A stretch of 64,000 nt of DNA from contig NC_057762.1 of NCBI RefSeq assembly GCF_010389155.1, forward strand, positions 8,171,513 to 8,235,512, read 5' to 3'. Positions 1-10,620 of this stretch are shown piece after piece. Each line of letters starts with the position of its first letter. Positions within the stretch are counted from its first letter, which is position 1. Origin of the DNA: Erigeron canadensis (taxonomy: Eukaryota > Streptophyta > Magnoliopsida > Asterales > Asteraceae). The notes under the pieces are model-generated. The model ran no database searches. It saw only the letters and a list, made by a program, of their open reading frames with translations, and had not been told where the DNA came from. The translations under genes and the position numbers were made by a program.

Positions 1-380
1 ACATAATTATTTTTATCTTTAAATATTTCATCAACAAATATCTATTTATATCTATTGAAGTCTAAAACTAACTAACGACACATTACCTATTTTTTTAAAA
101 GGCTAATAGACGACCCAAGTCGAACACAGTGGTGTTAGGTGACCACCTCACCAACATACAATATTGATCTAATTTTTACCATAAACATTTTTGGATTTGT
201 AAATTTAAAAGTTCCAATATAAGCTTGTATTACAATTGTATTATGGTAAAAAATTATAATGAGTACATAAAATGAGAAAAAAAACTTGTATTACAATTGA
301 AAAATCAATCTAAGCTTTATAACTTTCGACAACATTTTTCGTATATTCATTACTCACCATTTTTAAGGCATGCGAGATAA
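1..380. other. AT-rich intergenic DNA, nothing recognised
   Basis: No coding frame of useful length, RNA gene or repeat terminus was recognised here. Confidence 0.5.
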
Positions 381-972
381 ATTGAGAATTCCATGTATGT
401 GATTGCTGTTGTTTTTAGATCAATGTCCAAATATAGATAGCATAAAAATGCTTTTCGGTACAATTGTAATAGAGGTTTATAATTAATAATAGCATTAAAA
501 CTACCATTTCCAAGTTTATATAGCCATAATTGACTTTCATTTTTTACGTTCAAGATTGATTTGTGTTTTAATTTCAATGATTTAGATTAAAATGATTTGT
601 ATTTTTTTCCTCTTAGTTCTACCAACAAAATATATATATATATATAATAACCTTATACCAATATTATTACCCTAATTGAGAATTCCATGTATGTGATTGC
701 TGTTGTTTTTAGATCAATGTCCAAATATAGATAGCATAAAAATGCTTTTCGGTACAATTGTAATAGAGGTTTATAATTAATAATAGCATTAAAACTACCA
801 TTTCCAAGTTTATAATAGCCATAATTAACTTTCCTTTTTTACGTTCAAGATTGATCTGTGTTTTAATTTCAATGATTTAGATTAAAATTATTTGTATTTT
901 TTTCCTCTTAGTTCTACCAACAAAAAATATATATATATATAATAACCTTATACCAATATTATTACCCTAATT
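381..972. repeat. Two-copy tandem duplication, unit about 294 bp
   Basis: The block starting ATTGAGAATTCCATG at 381 restarts at 675 and runs nearly unchanged to about 972. Only scattered substitutions and small indels separate the copies, for example in the AT dinucleotide run near 635 and 925. The copies abut directly, which is what unequal exchange or a replication-slippage duplication would leave. No transposon termini and no coding potential are visible. The short minus-strand frame inside the first copy carries no recognisable motif. Confidence 0.9.
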
Positions 973-1600
973 AATTTCGTAGAAAATGTTATTATACATG
1001 ATATTGTTTTATAGCAAAATTTTGCCTTCTAATCTATCAAGAAAGTCGTACGCTTTTCAAAACCACCTAAAAGCGAAATGGATGAAATGTGGAAGTGGTC
1101 ATTTATTTATTATTTTGTAAGTTTATTTACTTCTACTTTTTTTTTTAACAACTTTTACTTCTACTTTAGTACATGTGGACATGAATCTTTAATTTGTTAA
1201 ATTATTAAGCACACCAACTATCGATCGATACTATGGTGTAAAAACACTTTGTTTCTCATTCTTATAATTTTAGAAACTTGTAATGTCCCAAATATCTTCT
1301 TATTATATTATTATCCCTCCTTTAAAAGACCTATACTATCATCATTTTTATCGGTGTAATATCGTAAAAATGAAACTCTTATTATGCATCTATGAATAAC
1401 TAAAACAATTCACTCTACCCAAATCTCGCAGTCGCCTCCGTAACCAGTCATCACTCACCTCACAGGCTCACATATCTTGTCGTTGCCCTCTATCACTGTG
1501 AATTTTGATTGTTTTGTCGCATTACATGGTGACTTGCTAGTTTTTTGAATTCTTACAAGTCATTATTGCATTTCTTCACCTAATCTTCTTCCGATCCATT
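973..1600. other. AT-rich intergenic DNA, nothing recognised
   Basis: No gene, RNA or repeat boundary was recognised in this stretch. Confidence 0.5.
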
Positions 1601-1601
1601 A

Positions 1602-1970
1602 CAACAACAACAACAACAACAGGACCCAATCCCTGCGCGGGGTATGGGGGGGTAAGCTGTAGACAGTCTTACCTCTACACAAAGGTAGAGAGACTGTTTC
1701 CATAGGGACCTCCGGCCACAAAGGAGTGCAAGACGGAAAATGAGAAATGTTTAGAAAATCATACCTGTCTGCCGAGAATCTGAAAAGCAGAAATACCTGT
1801 CCGCTGGGTCCGGTTACTATGAGGGTCGAATGTTTATCAATCATGCGTCCTACCGATATCTTAGAAACATGTTTGACAATACAAATACCAATACGAAAGC
1901 AACCATATTAGGCATATTAAACAACATAAAAGTAGCAAACTACTACCTAACTCGAACCATTCTTAAGGTT
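1602..1970 (-). mobile_element. 5'-truncated RTE-type LINE, 3' end only
   Basis: Read on the minus strand, this segment matches the last part of the LINE at 50552-51722, including the block around 51360-51510 and the terminal region rich in pyrimidine runs. It ends in a short GTT microsatellite, seen on the plus strand as ACAACAACA from about 1602. A tail of short repeats in place of poly(A) is typical of plant RTE-clade non-LTR retrotransposons. No reverse transcriptase coding sequence remains, so this is a dead-on-arrival copy made by incomplete reverse transcription. Confidence 0.85.
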
Positions 1971-2959
1971 TATTTGAACTCTTACACGTCATTTTTGGCT
2001 GTTTTCCATCATTTTACATCCAATGAACCTAGGGCCGTCTCAAAAAATGTTAAAAATATTTGAGGCCGTCTCCAAAAATGTTAAAATTTCAATTGGAAGC
2101 TTTTCAAATCTATATGATTTCATAATAACTTTGTGAAAAAATAAACGTAACTAATCTTATGATCGTAAAGGATATTAAAATAAACATACTTGGAATATAG
2201 AACTAACATACTTGATGCACAAATCTATATTGACCGTGGTAATAATGGAAGTCTTTTTGCTATGTTATAGATTTTTTGGTACATCGCTAGTACAACTTAG
2301 TTATTTATGGACTTAACTATAGCTAATACCCGTACGATGTACGGTAACTATATAATTTGTATCATAAAGAAATTCGAATATGCCTCATACATGATTCGTG
2401 AGTATGAAATTAATTGTAGTTAAAAATTAACCGATGATCGAAGCTAAAATTTTAAACCGAGCGTACGGCTAAGACATTTGACTATCATACTCTATAACTT
2501 GACCTATCACCCCCACCATCTTACCGTCACAACGCACAGACACTGTTGCTCGTAGATTATAAAGTGCAAGGAATAACTTGTCCTTGACTGAGTACACAAT
2601 ATTGATATTCAAACAATAATTCTCTTAAATCGTGGTTTCTACTATCCATCATGCATGCTTTTCAAAAACGACAAATTATATTGTCAGTTATTTATTTTGT
2701 TGTGGTTTAAATACTTGTTGCAACTGCAATAGAAAGTTGTGATCTAAAATACGTAAATTGATAATTAATTATAGTGTTTTTGGGTAAAAGAAAACAAAAA
2801 AAAATGTGACTGCTTAATAACCAATAAATTATACGAATGTGTAGGATGCATGAAAATTATGGTTGCGTTTAGTTGAAAAAAACATTTTTGTATATTCATT
2901 TGCATTTTTCAGAAAAACATAAAATCAAAAAACACAATCGAATAAACATAGTTTTTATA
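1971..2959. other. Intergenic DNA with one short hairpin
   Basis: No gene was recognised. A perfect six-base-pair stem, CCGTAC-GAT-GTACGG, lies at about 2328-2342. It resembles the subterminal hairpin of plant Helitrons, but no proper CTRR end follows at the expected distance in either orientation, so no element is called. Confidence 0.4.
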
Positions 2960-3262
2960 TATACTTTCTTTACTCTCTTATAAAGAAAACAACCTCTTTT
3001 TATTTTAGGTACTTCTACATTTGAATTACCAGAATTACTCATAACTTTTTATGTTTTGGCCTTAATAAATTATAATTTACACTCTAAACCTTTATTTTAA
3101 TAATTAACACTTTAAACCTATATCTTTTAAAAATTACCACTATCACAATTACATCAACCTACACCACTTGACACCGCCACCACCACCAATAGTACCATCA
3201 CCGACACCATTAGACCGCCTTCCGCACCACCATCGCCGCATTGCGTAGGTACCATGCTCGTT
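2960..3262 (+). repeat. Dispersed repeat, possibly a short Helitron-like element
   Basis: The left part contains CTCTTATAAAGAAAAC, which resembles plant Helitron 5' termini. The right part is a run of CACCACC-type triplets ending near GCCGCATTGCG. A related copy lies at about 32890-33075, with the same order of an AT-rich left half, a CAC-rich block and a GCCGCATTGCG block. The two copies are diverged. No clean terminal TC and CTRR pair was found, so the superfamily call is weak, but the family relationship between the two copies is visible. Confidence 0.4.
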
Positions 3263-3324
3263 TAAAAAAATATAGAAAACACTGTGTTTTACTTTTCAAT
3301 GAAAAATTAGAATTTTTTTTTAAT

Positions 3325-3590
3325 ATTGGTTTTCACTTTTCTTTTCCATTTTAGAAATCTCGGATATATTAACTTCCCCGACCCCGTCCTACACCACCAA
3401 ACAGATTAAACATGTATTTTAATATGAAAATTGAAAAAAATTATTTTTTAGCTTTGAACGCGTTTTCAATTTTCATATTAAAAACATGTTTTAATATGTT
3501 TGGTGGTATGGGGCGGGGGCGGGGAAGTTAACATATTTGAGGTTTTCAAATTTTGAAACGGTAAAAGAAAAGTGAAAGATTAAAAAAAAA
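3325..3590. repeat. Foldback (inverted-repeat) element
   Basis: The arm at about 3330-3438 is the reverse complement of the arm at about 3463-3585. Matching landmarks are AACTTCCCCGACCCC on the left against GGGGCGGGGAAGTT on the right, and a shared AAAACATGT-type core. The arms exceed 100 bp with a spacer of about 25 bp. This is a foldback MITE-like structure with no coding sequence. The flanking target duplication could not be fixed by eye. Confidence 0.75.
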
Positions 3591-3834
3591 ACTTTGAAAA
3601 CGTGTACCCGTTTTGGAAACTCTATGGGAACAGAAACGCATGTGAAACAGTATGAAACGTATCTTTGAATTTTTCTATACCTTTTCTAATTAATATTAGG
3701 GTTTTAATAAGTTTTTCTATTCCAAAACCGATTGCTATCTTAATACTATACATATATCTTCCAACCCGAATCAACTATATCATACCATTCGATCACCATC
3801 AGGCTTTCTATTCCAAACCAATTAGTATATCACC

Positions 3835-4501
3835 ATGAAGCATATATTAATATATTATACAATTGATTTGGGTGAATTGATTTGGGAAGATTCAAATGGG
3901 AAGGAAAGGAAGTTCTCTACTACTATGGTTTGGGATACAATCCGTGTTCGTGTTATAGAGATTGACAGGGTTAATCTGGTTTGGTTTCCTCAAGCCATTC
4001 CTAAACATGCACTCACCATGTGGCTCATTATGAAGGAAAAACTCAAAACTCAGGATCGTCTCAAGCTTTGGGAAGTTGGTAGCGCAACCAAGCCTATTGA
4101 CTTTTGTGCTGCTTGTTATGCAAGCATGGACCAGACTCTCCTAACCACTTATTCTTTGAATGTTCTTTCTCTAGGCATGTTTGGGATCTCGTTAAACTTT
4201 TAGCAGGCATGCAGTGGGTTTCACATCAATGGAAAGATATAGTTGATTGGCTTAATTCTATCTCGAAGTCGGCCTCAATCAAAAGCGTGATTGGAAGGTT
4301 ATTAGTGCCCGCTACAACTTATGTCATTTGGCAAGAAATAAACACTCGTCTGTTCTCCAACAAAAAAAGAAATGCAACTCAAATTAAAGAAATCATTGTC
4401 AACACAGTTCGTATGAAGCTGGCAACCATTACATTCAAGTGCACCGCTAAGGATGCTTCTCTTCTTTCATATTGGCATATTCCAGATGTTTCCAAGACTT
4501 A
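3835..4501 (+). pseudogene. LINE ORF2 C-terminus (zinc-binding RT domain), frameshifted
   Basis: The first frame gives the motif VWFPQAIPKHALTMW, typical of the zf-RVT domain that follows reverse transcriptase in plant L1-type LINEs. The domain continues in another frame from about 4104, with CLLCKHGPDSPNHLFFEC supplying the C-x2-C...H...C zinc ligands. A frameshift therefore lies between about 4100 and 4200. No reverse transcriptase lies upstream, so this is a 5'-truncated fossil or a captured fragment. The Harbinger element at 4502 has inserted at its last codons: the present stop is formed at the insertion junction, and without the element the frame would close two codons later. Confidence 0.75.
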
Positions 4502-5330
4502 GGGGGTGCATGGTAGATGGTATTTGGGGGTGGGGAATGGGTTTTATTATAATAGATTACGGTTGGTTAAAAATAAAAGAGGTAATCAATACCAAAAATA
4601 GGTAATACCCCATTATAGACTAAATTGGGGAGAATGGTAATCGATATCCCGCTAATTTTCCCGCACAATCGTCTTTCCCCCATTATAATCCATCATTATC
4701 TTCTCCCTACCTTTTATTTTATCTCTTATCTATCAATCTATTCTTCCTTCTTTAAAGTAAAAGATCATCATAGTATACATCGAATCAAACATCACCCTCA
4801 AGGTAGATCCATCGATTCTAGCAAGAAAACTACTACAAATCCTTCCAGGTATGTCTTATTTTATAACTTATCTCTATCATTTTTTTATTTATTTTTATTG
4901 TTTGAGTTTTATCACAATATTATATTTTGCAATTGTTTTTAAGAATGACTTGATTATAAGTATTATTCTAGAAATAATAGTTCCTGAAATACAAGTTATA
5001 CAACAAAGTATTAACATGTAGTTTTTGTGGTTTCATGATTAGAATTATTTCTTTTTTTCTTGTTATTATATACATATATTTATATATATGAATATAAATG
5101 GATATTGCAATTGAAGGTTACATCAGTCTGAAGTTTTGATTTCAATATTACATGTGAATTAGTTGATTGTTGATCGATCTGTAGCTTTATAAATTTAAGC
5201 AAGTTTCATTTTCATTTATTCTAGTGTTTGCAATGTAAAATACTCATGCTTTGCTTTTTCCATTCTATTAAATATGTATTTTTGCGTAGCATATGATGAT
5301 GGCAGTTTAACTATACTTTTGTAGAGCAAA

Positions 5331-6631
5331 ATGCCTCGTCGTCTTATAAACAAAAAACAACGCAAATTAAGGAAACTTTTGTTGATTCATCAAATAACGT
5401 CTACTGTGATGGTGTTAATATTTTCTTTTTACTATTTTATTATTTCTTCATCCTTTCTAGCTAAAATTTGTGGCATTAAGACAAAGGAAGAAAAAAGGAT
5501 AGAACGGATGAATTTGATGTTGATCTTGACTCAACAAAGTGACCGTGTGTGCATTAGTGAGCTTCGTATGGATAGAGCTACTTTTAGAGTGCTATGTGAT
5601 ATGGTAAGAGACATCGGTGGTTTGAAGCCTACTAGAAACACAACCATAGAAGAAGTAGTAGCAATGTTCTTGTATACTTTGGCTCACCACAAAAAGAGTA
5701 GGTCGATTGGATATCTTTTTTTACGCAGTAGGGAGACGGTGAGTCGGCAATTCCATCAAGTTCTTTTATCCATTTTGAAATTACATCATATATTATTAAA
5801 GAAACCCGTCCCTATTACCGAAGATTGCCAAGATGGAAAATGGAGATGTTTTCAGGTATAATAATTCAGTAGCTCATCTACTAAGTTAATACATGGGCTG
5901 ATCTAAGCATAAGATAATAAATAATCTTTACATTTTCTTTAAACTTGTAGGGCTGTTTAGGAGCTTTGGATGGAACTTTAATAAAAGTTACACCCCCTAG
6001 TGATGAGAAGTCTAGATACCGCACAAGAAAGGGTTGCATCTCAACTAATATTTTAGGTGTTTGTTGTCCGAATATGCAATTCATATATGTATTGCCTGGT
6101 TGGGAAGGTTCAGCACATGATGGTCGTGTGCTTCGAGATGCAATCTCAAGGAATCAAGGTCTAAGAGTCCCTCTCGGTTGTTATTATCTAGTTGATTCTG
6201 CTTATTGCAATGCAAATGGATTTCTTGCTCCATACCGAGGACAACGATATCACCTTAAAGAGTTTGATGGTCATCAACCAGAGACTCCTCAAGAATATTT
6301 CAACATGAAACACTCCAAGGCAAGGAATGTGATGGAGAGATGTTTTGGATTGTTAAAAGGAAGATGGAAGATCCTTGCATCCCCTTCTTTTTTCTCAATC
6401 CAAACTCAAGTTCGAGTTATCATGGCATGTTGTTTGTTACACAATCTGATCCGTAAATATATGAGCCATGATCCTCAAGAAGATGAGGAGGAAGAGGAAG
6501 AAGAAGAATCAGAAACGGAGGACGAAAGTGAGGATATGGAATACGTTACCAACATTAGTCCAAGCGATGAGTGGTCGGAATTTAGAAATAATTTGTCAAC
6601 CAATATGTTCAATGAATGGAGAAATAGATAG
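5331..6631 (+). CDS. Harbinger transposase (DDE superfamily, ALP1/HARBI1-like)
   Basis: Two exons, 5331-5855 and 5951-6631, join in frame across a 95-bp GT..AG intron to give 401 residues, a normal length for plant PIF-type transposases. The N-terminal half has the helical region with MDRATFRVLCDMV and VAMFLYTLAHHKKSR. The nuclease half holds the DDE motifs: ALDGT (Asp about 182), GSAHDGRVL (Asp about 232), DSAYCN (about 257) and MERCFGLLKGRWK (Glu about 304). The C-terminus is strongly acidic, with a long glutamate run near 360-375. The enzyme would cut and paste the element at TTA-type targets, guided by the Myb-like partner encoded downstream. I see no internal stop. Domesticated ALP1-like proteins share the fold, but the flanking TIRs mark this one as the element's own gene. 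Confidence 0.9.
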
Positions 6632-6878
6632 ATTTATCTACACTTGTTTACTTTTATTTTAGTTTTTGCTATTGTATTAAAGTTCGTAACATGGTTTCTT
6701 GTATGTTTTCAAAGTGCAACTTTGCAAATAATATAAACACCTATTGATGCATGCATAGTCACTTTCTACTTTACATATAATATTTCATGATCTTGTGCTT
6801 ATGTATCTTTTCTTTTTTATCTGTCAAATTTTATCAAATGGGTACCACTAATATTTCCTTGAACATTTTCAGTGAGAA

Positions 6879-7981
6879 ATGGCTACATCTTCATGTGGTG
6901 ACCGTGGTAGGGGAAAAAACAAGCAATATTGGAAGGATGAGGAAGTTGATGTTTTGGTCGATGTATTGCAAGAACTTGCTTCTGATCCTTTATAGAAGGT
7001 AGATGGAGGATTTAGGAATAACTACATGGTTGAAGTAAAAAAAAGGATGGTCAAAAAGATTCCTAATTTTGATAAAGACGTTAATCCTCATATCGACTCT
7101 AAGATCAAATATCTTAGAAACAAGTACAATCCAATTTCAGAGATGTTGATGCAAAGTGGATGTCAATGGGATTCCGTTGAGTGCAAAATTGCTTGTGAGA
7201 GGCAATGGTACGATGACTGGTGTAAGGTATGCACATTTTTTTTCTCTGAATTGTGACATTGTAGTCTGTTTGCACTATATATATATATATTTGCTATATT
7301 ATATACAATTAGGATCTCACATTCATCCCTGATTACTAATAGTAGCTTTACACTTAACTCATTAACTCAAAGTTGTTTTTTATACAGAATCATAAAAATG
7401 CAGCTGGTTTATGGAACTTCAAGTTCCCGTATCTACAGAAATTGGACTCCGTGTGGGGTAGAGATCGGGCAACAGGGCTACAAGCTGAAGATATATCAGA
7501 AGCATGTGACGATGCTAATAACAAAACAGATGTAGTGTTATCCTCTTCCTCTGATAGTGAAGATGAAGTTGTGAAAGTCACAAATACACCGATCATTCCA
7601 AGCATAAAGAAACGGAAAAGAGTATCACCTCCAACAGAAAGTTCTCACAAGAAAAAGAAACCAACGACTCTTCAAGAGACCATGGAAACAAAGTTAGATT
7701 CATTTGCTTCTGATTTCAAGTCTGTTTGTGGTGAAATGGTAGAAAAGATTGGTGTTGCTGCTAATGCTTTGATTGTAGACAATAATAAATCTGAATCGGT
7801 GACTGAAGAAAAGATGCAAGAGGTAATGAATGAACTCCTCAACATCGGAATTTCCCACTTGGATGTTGGCAAGGTTGTTGAGGCTTGCTACAACGACCCC
7901 ATTAAAGTGAAGACCTTGTTCACCTTGCCAACATATATGAGGAAAGCATACGTTCTGGGGTTCTTACATCCTCAAGTTTAG
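6879..7981 (+). pseudogene. Harbinger ORF1-type Myb/SANT-like protein, one nonsense codon
   Basis: The frame starts at ATG 6879, whose early residues QYWKDEEVDVLVDVL are typical of the Myb/SANT-like domain of plant Harbinger partner proteins. A TAG at 6993-6995 (codon 39) interrupts it where family members usually have Trp. Beyond it the same frame runs to 7226, then a 161-bp GT..AG intron (7227-7387), then 7388-7981. The second exon has an acidic serine stretch, basic KKRKR and KKKK clusters that could act as nuclear signals, and a C-terminal helical part. In active elements this protein binds the subterminal DNA and brings the transposase into the nucleus. With the stop, only a 38-residue peptide or a product starting downstream at Met7026 is expected. 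Confidence 0.8.
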
Positions 7982-8787
7982 TTCACGAGTCGTAATTTGT
8001 TTTATGTTTTTCTAGCATAAAAGACGCCTTATGGTTTTCTTGTAAGTTGCATTATGGATGTTATTTTATGTCTTTTTAACTTTGGGGATCTTTGTAAGGT
8101 GGTTTGGAGTGATTACTTGCAGCTGGATTTTTTTGGTTTGATGCATTCACTAGGTGAGAATGACACTGGATTTTTTTTGGTCTGATGCATTCAATAAGTG
8201 AAAATGACACTGATATGTTGTTTGGAGTGATTACTTGCAGCTGGATTTTTTGCTGTTGTTAATGTTCCAACTGAAATGGAATGTTGCTTTTAGAGGCTAA
8301 GCGATAGCACTGATGTGTTGATAATAGCTTTTTCTTGCTTTTCTTATGCTTGTATATATATTATATTATTACTCATATTACATAGGAACTTTCTACATCT
8401 GTAACTAATGATTTTTAAATTGCACGTGGAGAAAAGTGCAACACTCTTTACGCCAGAAGTGATAATTGGATTGTTGCAAGTGGGTGTTATTGAATTTTTG
8501 GTATTTCATCATGGAAGCAACAATTATAAATTTATCAATAATAATAATAATAACTATAAGTTGCATAAATGTGATAAATTTATGATTTGTCGGAGAAAAT
8601 TGAGAAAAAATAAGCTTACATATATTATAGTATATTTTTAAGAACCAAGCAGTATCAATGACAACGATAATGATTGTCTTGTATGAACCAAGCAATAATA
8701 ATGCAATGGTAGTATTCCCTAGTAATTCATTCCATTCCCTTTCCCATTCCCTTTTCTATTCCCTAATGTGAACCAGACACACCCTTA

Positions 8788-9476
8788 CCATTAGTGCTGT
8801 TTTTTTTCCTATGCTATGATCAATCACTTATAGTGTAAGATATGGATTTTCTTATTGGTCATGCTAGATAGCTTGTTTATTGTAACCTCACATGCATCAT
8901 GTTGCATGGTAACTAGTGTGGTATATCAGCCACATTACTTGTACTTTATTATTTGGGTGTTATAAAATTTATAGGTATAATAACCATTTTCCAAAAAAAA
9001 TTAATTTATTATACAATTATAAATATACAATTCAATATATTTTTATTTTAAATAACTTTTTTATTGTCGTATTTTTGCCGTGTCTATATCTTAAATTTTT
9101 TAATTTTTCCTTTTTTTGTTTTTATATTGTTCTTGTACCCCCTGGTCGACCCGTTTTGGTGCTATATAACTCTCACTCTCTAACCAAAAAAATCTCAAAT
9201 TGTACGTTAAACAAAAATAGATTGTATTGGTATCGATTAATTCAGTGTAATTTTCAACTATATTTCGACAACCAATTAACCAGAAAGTTAACAAAGATGG
9301 CAAAAATGTCACAATCGATAGGACTCTTTCCCGAATTTGAATTTTAAATTGATTCAATAACTAAATATTTAAAATTCAATTCAAATCAAAATCAAACCAT
9401 ACATACAAACAAAAAACAAAAAAGCGGCAAATCGAATAAATTGAAAAAATTGGCCCCAAAAAATTTGCAATTGAAT
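8788..9476. other. AT-rich intergenic DNA upstream of RNR2
   Basis: No gene was recognised. Short frames on both strands at 8916-9357 have no motif and overlap antisense, as expected by chance in AT-rich DNA. Confidence 0.5.
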
Positions 9477-9536
9477 TCTCCCGCAAGCTTCCCCTAAATT
9501 TCAAATTCTCCCGCTTTTCAAATTTCCATTTAAATA
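9477..9536 (+). promoter_or_regulatory. RNR2 core promoter with two E2F-like sites and a TATA-like box
   Basis: TCTCCCGC occurs twice, at 9477-9484 and 9507-9514, exactly 30 bp apart. It differs by one base from the plant E2F consensus TTTCCCGC. E2F sites drive S-phase expression of plant ribonucleotide reductase genes (known for the family). TTTAAATA at 9529-9536 is a plausible TATA box, which would place the 5' end of the mRNA near 9560 and leave a leader of roughly 70 bases. The site assignment is inferred from position and sequence only. Confidence 0.6.
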
Positions 9537-9630
9537 CACCTTCAATTCCTCTCTCATTTCTCACCCCCAATTCTCCCCCAAATCAATTCTCTCAAAAACA
9601 AACCCTAATTTTTTCAATCAAATCAAAATC

Positions 9631-10620
9631 ATGCCTTCAATTCCTGAAGAACCACTTTTGGCACCAAACCCAGATCGATTCTGTATGTTCCCAATTCAAT
9701 ACCCACAAATCTGGGAAATGTATAAAAAAGCCGAAGCCTCATTTTGGACCGCTGAAGAAGTCGATTTATCCGAAGATCAACGTCACTGGGACGCCTTAAC
9801 CGACGGCGAACGCCACTTCATTACTCACGTCCTCGCTTTTTTCGCCGCGTCAGACGGCATCGTTCTCGAAAACCTCGCTGGTCGGTTTATGAAAGAAGTC
9901 CAAGTCGCCGAGGCGCGTGCGTTTTACGGATTCCAAATCGCGATTGAGAATATTCATTCTGAAATGTATAGTTTGTTGTTGGAATCTTATATTAAAGATT
10001 CTAATGAAAAAAACCGGTTATTTCGGGCTATTGAAACGATTCCTTGTGTTGAGAAAAAAGCCAACTGGGCTTTGAAATGGATTGATGGATCCGAAACTTT
10101 CGCAGAACGGATTATCGCGTTTGCTTGCGTTGAAGGGATATTTTTTTCGGGGAGTTTTTGCGCCATTTTTTGGTTGAAAAAACGTGGGTTAATGCCGGGT
10201 TTAACGTTTTCAAACGAGTTGATATCGAGAGACGAGGGTTTACATTGCGATTTTGCGTGTTTGTTATACAGTTTGTTGAAAATGAAGTTGAGTGAGGAAC
10301 GCGTAAAAGGGATTATCGCAGACGCTGTAAACATCGAAAGGGAGTTCGTTTGCGAGGCGTTGCCGTGTGCTTTGGTTGGGATGAATGGGGATTTGATGAG
10401 TGTTTATATTGAGTATGTCGCGGATAGGTTGTTGGGGGCGTTGGGTTATTCGAAAATGTATAATGTGCAGAATCCGTTTGATTGGATGGAGTTGATCTCG
10501 TTGCAGGGGAAGACTAATTTTTTTGAGAAAAGGGTTGGGGAGTATCAGAAAGCGTCGGTGATGTCGAATTTGAATGGGAATGGAGATGGGCATGTATTCA
10601 AGATGGATGAAGATTTCTAG
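9631..10620 (+). CDS. RNR2: Ribonucleoside-diphosphate reductase small subunit (R2)
   Basis: A single exon encodes 329 residues, the usual length for plant R2. The enzyme reduces ribonucleoside diphosphates to deoxyribonucleotides as an R1/R2 complex, and R2 supplies the di-iron tyrosyl radical. All ligands are visible: Asp75, Glu106, His109, Glu168, Glu202 and His205, with radical Tyr113 four residues after His109. The segment [20 protein letters not shown] is the conserved family core. The C-terminus FKMDEDF matches the acidic-aromatic tail that docks in R1. ATG 9631 is the first in frame and gives the normal N-terminus. Lack of introns is usual for plant R2 genes. Two E2F-like sites upstream suggest S-phase control. 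The gene looks fully functional, similar to Arabidopsis TSO2/RNR2A. Decayed copies of its 3' end lie downstream. Confidence 0.97.
   Translation: MPSIPEEPLLAPNPDRFCMFPIQYPQIWEMYKKAEASFWTAEEVDLSEDQRHWDALTDGERHFITHVLAFFAASDGIVLENLAGRFMKEVQVAEARAFYGFQIAIENIHSEMYSLLLESYIKDSNEKNRLFRAIETIPCVEKKANWALKWIDGSETFAERIIAFACVEGIFFSGSFCAIFWLKKRGLMPGLTFSNELISRDEGLHCDFACLLYSLLKMKLSEERVKGIIADAVNIEREFVCEALPCALVGMNGDLMSVYIEYVADRLLGALGYSKMYNVQNPFDWMELISLQGKTNFFEKRVGEYQKASVMSNLNGNGDGHVFKMDEDF

Larger units (their letters stand above)
4502..8784 (+). mobile_element. PIF/Harbinger DNA transposon, full length
   Basis: The element begins GGGGGTGCATGG and ends CCAGACACACCC, imperfect terminal inverted repeats of the GGG..TG..TGG kind found in plant PIF/Harbinger elements. 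It is flanked by the target duplication TTA (4499-4501 and 8785-8787). It carries the two genes expected of the superfamily in the same orientation: a DDE transposase (5331-6631) and a Myb/SANT-like DNA-binding protein (6879-7981). Subterminal GGGAATGG-type repeats lie at both ends. The 3' region at 8100-8250 holds internal duplications of a TTGGAGTGATTACTTGCAGC block and a TGATGCATTCA block. The transposase reads open, but the second ORF has a premature stop. Confidence 0.9.

Noticed and set aside
2320..2350. Possible Helitron 3' end at the CCGTAC hairpin
   Set aside because: The stem is good, but no CTRR terminus follows at the right distance in either orientation.
9987..10593. Antisense frames across RNR2
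   Set aside because: They overlap a highly conserved gene on the other strand and show no domain.
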